The position numbers and the translations under genes are program-made. Positions 56,940 through 64,000 of a DNA stretch of 64,000 bases are shown piece by piece. Below the pieces are notes generated by a model. The model worked only from the letters and a program-made list of their open reading frames with translations, was not told where the DNA came from and did no database searches. The DNA is from Uranotaenia lowii (lineage: Eukaryota; Arthropoda; Insecta; Diptera; Culicidae): NCBI RefSeq assembly GCF_029784155.1, contig NC_073693.1, forward strand, positions 150,476,843 to 150,540,842, written 5' to 3'. Numbering within the stretch: position 1 is the first letter of the stretch; each line of letters starts with the position of its first letter.

Positions 56940-58036
56940 CCGTAAACGGGGTGACATTGATCACCCGGGTAACTTTGAACTATATGATTTTTTTCTCTAC
57001 ATAATAATCAATAACAAGTCTTAAGTTAAAAAATCTCAAAACTTTTTTCTAGTTTTAAAAACCTATGAGTTGAGTTTCAAATTGGAAAAACTTGGTTTGT
57101 TTTTGAAAATTTCAAATGTAAGTAAAAAATTTAATTTCAAAGTCTTGAAATATCTATTTTTGAAGGCTCGTAAGTAAACGCCTTCCTGATTAAATCAAAG
57201 CGGTAAACTTATGTAAGCGTATAACTTTTTTCCTTAGTAAATGAATAGTTTTTGTTATATTTTGAGGAAAATTTTTTATATTTCATAAAAATTGGGACAT
57301 TTTCCAAGAGTAAGCCAGTCTAGGACAAAAAGCTCGAAACCCTTCAAATGGTAAAGTTTGAAGAAGAAAATTAAAGAGGAATAGTACGAGGGCTTAGGGA
57401 GTTTAATGAAGGCAGAATTTAATTTTTTTTTGTAGATGAAATTTTTCGAATAGTGGATGAAAATTTAGCTCCTTTATTTATGCAACATCATTGTCCATAT
57501 TTCAATTTTAATTGTTGTTTGGCCTTAACACATTGAGGACCGGGATGTTGTTTTTTTTTGGACCGCGAAGAAATCTATACCAAGAAATACTTGAATTCAG
57601 CATTGCATATCTCAGAATTAACTTGACCAAAAGTTAGAAATTTAGTATTTTGAGGACACCTAAAGTGTTGTGTTCAATTTTGTAGAGTTTCATGATTAAT
57701 TTTACATCATTTCAGTTTGTTCTGAACCGTCTAAGCAACTGATAAACTAGCATTTAAAAATATTGTGTAGGTGTTTTGTATGCTTTATGATAAAAAAAAT
57801 CTCGTTAAACCGTCAATCAGTCTCTAACTGATCAATGTTACCCCAAAGCATCAAATTCTAAACAAAGACGATTTTTATATCAAATTTAAAGTAGTCGTAT
57901 AAATTTCTGCAACCATGTTTTACGCTCATAGGAGTCCAGTACTGGTTTTAAAAATATGAAACATGCCGCATTTCCCTTAACCGAAAAAGTAATCTAGAAA
58001 TTTTGAAAAAAGTGATCAATCTTACCCCGGATTATT
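56940..58036. repeat. Repeat with GGGGTNANATTGATCAC ends
   Basis: CGGGGTGACATTGATCACC near 56948 is mirrored by GTGATCAATCTTACCCCGG at 58012-58030. The 1.1-kb interior is noncoding and includes GATCAATGTTACCCCAAAG (57829) and, at 57235-57375, a block shared with 34.65 kb. Inverted ends are visible, no target duplication. A dispersed repeat with several copies is likely. Confidence 0.55.
57235..57375 (+). repeat. Second copy of the repeat at 34.65 kb
   Basis: Same order of blocks as 34690-34815: TAGTTTTTGTTATATTTTGAGG, GGGACATTTTCCAAGAGTAAG, CTAGGACAAAAAGCT and CAAATGGTAAAGTTTGAAG. Confidence 0.7.
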
Positions 58037-58094
58037 GTATGGATGTATTGTAGCCAAATCGGTTATGTTTGATTTGCCCAAACTTACCTGTGCA

Positions 58095-58667
58095 AAATTT
58101 CAGCTCAATCGAACTTGATTTAGGGGTGCCTCAAAGCGCTCTAAGTTTCGATTTTTTGACCATCAAAAATCAACAACGGGTGAAAAGAAATCGCAAAAAT
58201 CGAAATTTTAATTTTTATGCCAAATGACTTACAAATATATGAAACGTCGAGATCTGGTCTTAAAAAAAACTCGGCCATAAATCGAATTTTCCGAAAAACG
58301 GACGGTTTTCCTAAAAAAAAACCCAGATAGTCGATTTTTGACCAAATTTCTGTTTAGGGATTACACCAAATATCGACGTTGCATTTCTATGGCATTTGGC
58401 ATCAAATTTTAATTTTTCAATTTTTCTGATTTTCTTTCCCTCGCTTACGTGATTTTTTAAATTCTAAAGTCGATTTTTGACAAAAAAAAAATGAATTTCG
58501 AGATTACACCAGATTTCGACGTTTTGTGCATTTTAAACTCATTTTGCATCAATTTTTTTCGATTTTTCTTTTTTTCTCGTTTTTGCGATTATGAGAGAAA
58601 AAAAATCTGAAACTTTGAGCGCTTTTAAGCACCCCTAAATCAAGTTCGATTGAGCTAAAATTATGCT
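58095..58667. mobile_element. Foldback MITE with about 55-bp arms
   Basis: The left arm contains GAACTTGATTTAGGGGTGCC and AAGCGCTCTAAGTTTCG. The right arm contains GAAACTTTGAGCGCTTTTAAG and GCACCCCTAAATCAAGTTC in the complementary order. The interior repeats a block with GATTACACCAAATATCGACG (58358) and GATTACACCAGATTTCGACG (58502). Noncoding, 573 bases. Confidence 0.75.
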
Positions 58668-59546
58668 CGTATCCGTTTTTTTTGGTCAATTTACAAAATT
58701 GAAATGGTCGATTTTCAAAATTCGATCATGAAATTTTCCCATACATCCAATGTAACCCTAGTATTCATATAGTTGTACAGTTGCGTTAAAAAGGTATTAA
58801 ATCGCGCAGAGCATCGCATAAAATTCTAACTTTGACAGAATGCCATTTCTCTCTCAGTCAATATTTTGTCAAAAACTTTCACGCCAACTATATTAACTCA
58901 TAAACTCTTCAATCAATAAGTTTTGAACATTTCACGGGCACCAGAAAGAGCAATTGAGCTGTTATAGTAAAACTAGGGAAAACTGAGATTGCTTCACAAA
59001 ATGCAAACTGTGAGAGAAATGAAATTTTATCAAAGTTGGAGGTTTGTAAAAGCTATGGTTCGAAACATGAGTAATATAGGAACACTTATCAGACTTAAAT
59101 TTGTGATTGAAATTGAAACAAAATAAGTCAAAAAGATGTTCCCAAAAAAAAAAAACGATGGATCGCCTTTTCAAGCTAATTTGGCAGTGTTTTTTTAACG
59201 GTCGCCATGTGAACAAATTCTAGTATGTTTTAGTTATATTGCCATTCCAGCGAGGTTGCCTTTTATAATATCAGGATTAAAAATGATAGCTTCCAAAATC
59301 GGCAAAGTTTTAAGATTAATTAGTAGCATCCTGACGAGAAGTTACATGCGAACTAAATGAACTATTTTAGTGTGAAATTCTGATTTAGTATCTACCAATT
59401 TGAAGGATTTTCGAGCTAAGACTTTCTAGTTATCTAATTGAATGTTTGAAATTTTATAGCCAAAGTTTCAAAACTCACATCTTATTTAATCAATGTTTTC
59501 TGGATTCCACTTCAAAAAGAGTATACGTGTAAGAAAAACACATTAA
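58668..59546. other. AT-rich spacer
   Basis: No supported feature. The minus-strand frame at 58962-59216 has no recognised motif. Confidence 0.35.
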
Positions 59547-59701
59547 CCCTTCATTTCATGATTTTTTTTATTTTTCTTTAAAAATCATTTTTAACAGTTG
59601 GAAACGCAGAGTACATCAAGAAAAAAATTAAAGTAAAATACGATTTTTCATTTTTTCCATACATTAATTGTTGCAAATTTGTTACTTTATGAAACGAAGG
59701 G
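59547..59701. mobile_element. Short piggyBac-type MITE, TTAA-flanked
   Basis: TTAA at 59543-59546 and 59702-59705 surrounds ends CCCTTCATTTCAT and, in complement, CCCTTCGTTTCAT. Only 155 bases, noncoding. Confidence 0.85.
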
Positions 59702-59705
59702 TTAA

Positions 59706-60086
59706 TTGATATTGACATAATAACAAAGGAACATCGCAAAAATATTGTTGAACTTCTATCTATTCATTTTGAACATCTTTAGACTTATTTTGTCACTTTC
59801 ACAAGAATTTTCAATGACAACCTTATCCAATGCTTTTTTTTTGTATTTTGAACGAGAATATGTGCAGCTACAAAGATCAAGTTGATTATAGGTTAGCTCA
59901 ATTGACATGATTTTTTTCTACATTTTCAAAACTGGTTTTAAATTAATTTAGCGCATTGAGTTCTAACCTTTTATCACGGAAGTTTCATCTCTGGTGTCAT
60001 TCGATTAAAATCGGATCAAATTTGAGCAAAATCAGTCATTCAAAACTGATAAAATACCCAACTAATTTTTTTATTCGTGTTTCATA
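59706..60086. other. AT-rich spacer
   Basis: No supported feature. Confidence 0.35.
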
Positions 60087-60586
60087 AGGTTGCCAGATTG
60101 AACGGTTTTATCCTGGTTTTCCCGAGTATTTAATATAAAATTTGAGAAAAATCCGATCCGGCCCGGTTGCTTGGATTTCATTGGAAAAGCCCGGTGATTT
60201 ACCCGGGTTTTTTCTTAATCTCATTCTCAAATCAAACTTAAAAAAAACAAATTGTGTTGTATTTTTTTTATTTATGCGTCCAAAACGAATGTGTTTGAGT
60301 AAGTTTCTTAGAAATATCCATGGAAGGTTTGGAGAAACTTTAAAATACGATTTGAACTCTGTTGATAAATTTTGATGAAAAAAATATATTTTAGTTATTT
60401 TTTATGTATATTTTTTTTAATTTTTGTCGAGTTATTCCAAGGTTTTAACCAAATTTGCAATGGATATTGCCCGGATTTTGGTCAAAATTTTTGAAATCAA
60501 ATGCCCGGATTTGGCCAGGTTTTTAGTTGAATGAAATAGCCCAGATATATCCATCCTGGATACGCGTTGAAAAATTCAGGCAACAT
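60087..60586 (+). mobile_element. GTTGCCAG MITE, copy 3
   Basis: TA (60085-60086) precedes AGGTTGCCAGATTGAACGG; the end AATTCAGGCAACAT is followed by TA. The interior has CGGTTTTATCCTGG, CGATCCGGCCCGGTTGC and TGCCCGGATTTGGC. The open frame at 60142-60375 is a by-product. Confidence 0.85.
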
Positions 60587-61036
60587 TAGTATTTCGAATA
60601 GGAAATCGTTTTCATTGAAAATTATTATTTAAAAGAGAAAATGCTTGAAAAACCTGTAATATTTAAAAGACCGCAAATCGTTTTAAAGTTTTAACCGATG
60701 CTTTACTACAACTTCAAAAACTTCGTTTTGGTTGGAAATTCTTTCAAAAAACCTATTTCATTTTAGAACAGAAAAAAGAATCATTATTTTTTCTCTAGGA
60801 ATTAAAAAATAGTTGAAATTTTCAGTAATTATTTTTATCGTTTATTTGGTTTACAAACATTTTAAAAACTTTTTTTATTCGTGTCCATTCTTCAAGAAAA
60901 TTGATTTTCAAATTAAAAACCATTAGTTCATACATAGATTTTGCAAAGTCATTTACTTAAATTTTTATTGATTTAAAATTGGGTTATTAATTTTTTCAAG
61001 TATATAACGTAGCAAACAAGTGGAGGCGAGATATTA
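60587..61036. other. AT-rich spacer
   Basis: No supported feature. Confidence 0.35.
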
Positions 61037-61510
61037 AGGTTGCCAGAATTTTCTCAATACCTATCCGGCCGGGTAAATAGCTATTTTAAATAAAATCTGG
61101 CAAAATCCGGGCTTTTGATTTTAAAATTGACGACTATAAAACCGGGCAAAATCTGGGCAAATTTTGTCAAAACCCAGAAATTGCTTTGCAAAAATCAAGA
61201 AAAAAAATTTTTTTTATCGAAACTTATCAACAGATTTCAAATCGTATTTTTCAATATCAAAAAAAAAAATTATGATTATTTTTATGAAACTTGTTGGAAA
61301 AATTTTGTTCAAGAGGCACAAATAAAAAAAATTAGATACATCACAATTTGTTTTTTTAATTTGATTTGCCAAAAAAAAAAGTGAATAAATCCGGGCTTAA
61401 TCCGGGCATTGTTCAATGAAATCTGGGCAACCGAGTTGGGCCGTACTGTTCCCAAATTTTGTATTAAATATCCGGGCAAATCCGGTTAAAACCGGACAAT
61501 CTGGCAACCT
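61037..61510 (-). mobile_element. GTTGCCAG MITE, copy 4 (opposite orientation)
   Basis: TA, then AGGTTGCCAGAATTTTC; the far end reads AACCGGACAATCTGGCAACC followed by T and TA. The CCGG-rich tip is on the right, so it is inverted relative to copies 1, 3 and 5. Confidence 0.88.
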
Positions 61511-61559
61511 TATGATATACCCATAATGATAAATAAACGATGATGAGTAATCGAGTAAA

Positions 61560-61645
61560 ATGAAAAAAAGCACCGACCGAGAACCGAACTCGAACCTTCC
61601 TAGTGCACTCCCCGGCACCTTACCACAAGTCTAACTCGTCAATTG
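61560..61645 (-). mobile_element. tRNA-headed SINE-like copy
   Basis: In complement: GACGAGTTAGACTTGTGGTA (A-box region), a GTGCCGGGGAGTGCAC arm, then GGTTCGAGTTC (B-box), CGGTTCTCGGTCGGTGC and a T run. It sits between two MITE copies. A tRNA-derived SINE or pseudogene; no cloverleaf was verified. Confidence 0.55.
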
Positions 61646-61667
61646 ATTATCAGTACGCTTTATCCTA

Positions 61668-62220
61668 AGGTTGTCAAACTACACGTTTTTATCCAGGTTT
61701 GCCCTGATATTAATTACAAAATTTGGGAAAATTCAAATCCGACCCGGTTGCTCGGATTTCATTAAAAAAAAGCCTGGATTTGCCGGGGTTTTCCCGAGTT
61801 TATTCGCTTTACTACTTTACTATTCTACTAATCAAACAAAAACTAAATTGTGATGTTGAAAATTTAATTCATGCGTTCAAAACGAAATTTTTTTAGCGAG
61901 GAAGAATGACCTTAACGGGTTAAACTCCTATCAAAAAGAAAAGAAAACATTTTTTTAGCAAGTTTTTTTTTACAAAATTAATCATAAAAAGTTTTTTGGA
62001 AGCCTTAAACCGATTTTTTATTTTTTTTAAAGATTTTTATTTTTTATTTTTGTTGAATTATTGCTGGGTTTTTACCAAATTTGCCCAAATTGGTTGTCGA
62101 TATTGGTTGGATTTTTGGTTGTCGATTTTGAAACCAATGCCCGGATTTGGCCTGGTTTATGAATGAAATAGACCGTATTTTTTCGGCCCGGATACGTACT
62201 GAAAAAAAATCTGGCAACCT
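61668..62220 (+). mobile_element. GTTGCCAG MITE, copy 5
   Basis: TA, then AGGTTGTCAAACTACACG; the end AAATCTGGCAACCT is followed by CA instead of TA. The interior has TTTTTATCCAGGTTTGCC and ATGCCCGGATTTGGCC. It lies about 160 bases from copy 4. Confidence 0.8.
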
Positions 62221-63000
62221 CACAATAGCCCTATTGTTGAAATTTTTGAGCGGTCCTGGGAAGAAAGGAAGAGACCCGTGTGCGTGTCAATTGAAGCCAC
62301 ACTCATTCATCGCATATCACTTCACTTCAATGATATATTAGATCGTTAAAAACCATTCAATATATTTGCTACAATTTGGCAACTTATTTACGAATTAACT
62401 TTTCATACGCCCGATTCAACTTGTATTTGGGCAAAAAGTGTCGTAAATGAATCATGAAAAATCTCACAATAGAATTATTTTTTTCGATGGTGATTGAAAA
62501 TGTCCTCATGAACGATTTAAATTACCATTTCCATTTCGATTTTATGTTAGATGTGAAATATCCAGCTTAAAATTTAAAATCATTTTTGATAATTGACGAG
62601 TTTGTTTTTGTTTGAATAATTCCTTTTTGATGCAGATTGATTATAGGATGATTGATTATATAAATTAAATTGCTTTTCTGGATAAATTGAATAAGTTTAA
62701 ATTTAAATTTAATTTAAAACGGTTGAATGTTATTTCGGTATTCACTCTATCTGAAGTCATCTACTTTTGAATCATTTTTTTTTATTTTCCAGAAATTTAG
62801 TTGACAAATTCTAATTCAGATGACTATTATTTAAGATTTCGGCATTACTTATTTCGCTTTAAGTTCAACCATTCTTTCGTTTGTCATTATGTTCAGTATT
62901 CAAGTTTATTTTGTTTTTTTTAATAATGATCAAATATTGAAATTCATGAAATTGTTGATAAGAATCTTTTTCTGGACGTATAAACTAAAGAAATATTTGC
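62221..63000. other. AT-rich spacer
   Basis: No supported feature. Confidence 0.35.
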
Positions 63001-63130
63001 AACACAAATAGGGTGAATAAATCCGGGCAAAACTCAAGCATTTTTCAATGAACCCGGACGGATCCAAATTTTTGTATAAAATATACGAGCACACCAGAAT
63101 AAAACAGGGTCATCTGGGAAGCTCATTCTA
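63001..63130 (-). mobile_element. GTTGCCAG MITE, partial copy 6
   Basis: GAATAAATCCGGGCAAAACTC, then CAATGAACCCGG, TGTATAAAATATACGAG and CAGGGTCATCTGGGAAGC match one end of copies 4 and 7 with many changes. Only one end is present. Confidence 0.6.
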
Positions 63131-63176
63131 GAGGAACTTTTTTCTTTGGACAGTGTTGCAGAAAAAGTGGAAAATA

Positions 63177-63629
63177 AGGTTGCAGAATTTTTTCATCACG
63201 TACCAGGGTTGGACAAATCCAGACTTTTTTATCTAAAAACCTGGCAAAATCCAGGCAATGGATTTCTAAATTGTCGACCATTAAGCTGGGCAATATCCTG
63301 GTATATTTGGTAAAAACTCAGGAATTGCTCAACACAAAGCAAGAAAAAAAAAAGATATTTTTTTATCATAAACAATCTGCAGTTTTGAGGCTTTCAAAAA
63401 ACCTTTCACGGTTTTTTTTTATAAAACTTGCTCAAAAAACGACGTTTCGAACACATCAATGAAAATTTTTACAATACAATTTGAAAAATATAATAAAGTG
63501 AATAAATCCGGGCAAATTCCCGGTTTTTTTTTCAATGGAATCTGGTCAACCGGGCCGTACCGAACTTTTGTTAAATTTTGTATTAAATGTCCGGGCAAAA
63601 AGGGATAAAACCAAGCAATCTGGCTTCCT
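63177..63629 (-). mobile_element. GTTGCCAG MITE, copy 7
   Basis: TA, then AGGTTGCAGAATTTTTTC. The far end is AAACCAAGCAATCTGGCTTCCTA, a decayed form of CTGGCAACCTTA. It has the same orientation as copy 4. Confidence 0.75.
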
Positions 63630-64000
63630 AAGTATAAAATCATCTATTGGGAACTTTTTACAGAAATATGAATAACATCTTTTTTATTTTTGAATATCAT
63701 ATTAACCAATTATAAATTAAAAGAAATCATCTTTTTTATTTAATTTAATCTGTAGTAAGCTAAATATTTCGACAGTTTCATAGTCAAGAATAGATTACTT
63801 TCGTGTGAGCTTACTCGCCGGAGTCCATGTTCAACGCTACCATCTACTTTTATGGAAAATCAATTTCATTAAATCTGCTTTTGATTGGATGGCCTCGCCT
63901 GAACGCAGCTTCTGATTCCCGGAAAGTGAGGAAAAATTAGATTCAGTCTTTTGGAAAGCTTTCACTTTTCTACGCCAACAAGCATGAAAGCAAAATAAAA
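63630..64000. other. Right edge of the window, nothing recognised
   Basis: AT-rich, then slightly GC-richer after 63800. No frame or repeat could be supported. A feature may begin beyond the window. Confidence 0.3.

Noticed and set aside
57528..57560. TTAACACATTGAGGACCGGG as the left end of another TTAA MITE
   Set aside because: No inverted partner end with a second TTAA was found within 1 kb.

Overview
The window is eukaryotic, AT-rich, repeat-dense DNA, most likely from a culicine-type mosquito. Evidence: three decayed transposases resembling the mosquito ITm DD37E group, several tRNA-headed SINEs, hAT, piggyBac-type and PIF/Harbinger-type elements, a Ty3/gypsy fragment, spliceosomal introns, and almost no long open frames. 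The species cannot be named from sequence alone. There is no operon, rRNA, CRISPR array or other prokaryotic feature.

Layout. 1-2.1 kb: tandem repeats and a SINE. 2.15-6.55 kb: a foldback element with hAT-like tips whose roughly 1.1-kb inverted arms end inside in 13-bp minisatellites; a 1.3-kb second element sits in its right arm. 6.55-7.16 kb: a four-unit LINE-like tail ending in (CAGA)n. 10.0-10.7 kb: a 137-bp satellite. 12.86-14.62 kb: a hAT copy with a perfect 8-bp target duplication. 15-24.7 kb: MITEs, a decayed ITm transposase (18.1-19.3 kb) and a possible broken host gene (19.6-20.1 kb). 26.5-27.5 kb: a second ITm transposase. 28.2-28.5 kb: two tRNA-like SINEs head to head. 31.4-31.8 kb: a Harbinger-type MITE. 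37.4-42.0 kb: the 3' half of a Ty3/gypsy element (RNase H, integrase, repeat-bearing 3' region, probable LTR). 43.05-45.58 kb: a noncoding LINE-like insertion flanked by a 24-bp duplication. 47.25-49.5 kb: a large inverted composite. 50.5-51.1 kb: a piggyBac-type MITE. 52.0-52.8 kb: a third ITm transposase. 53.69-54.51 kb: the one convincing host gene, a two-exon gene for a 74-residue single-pass membrane protein. 60-63.7 kb: a cluster of one MITE family.

The coding content does not form a pathway. The window reads as intergenic or intronic mosquito DNA built from nested transposons, with one small membrane-protein gene and a second damaged coding region. GC-richer unmasked islands (about 7.7-8.1, 16.6-17.2, 17.6-18.0, 25.2-25.4, 25.9-26.2 and 35.4-36.4 kb) look like unique and possibly conserved noncoding DNA; this is inference.
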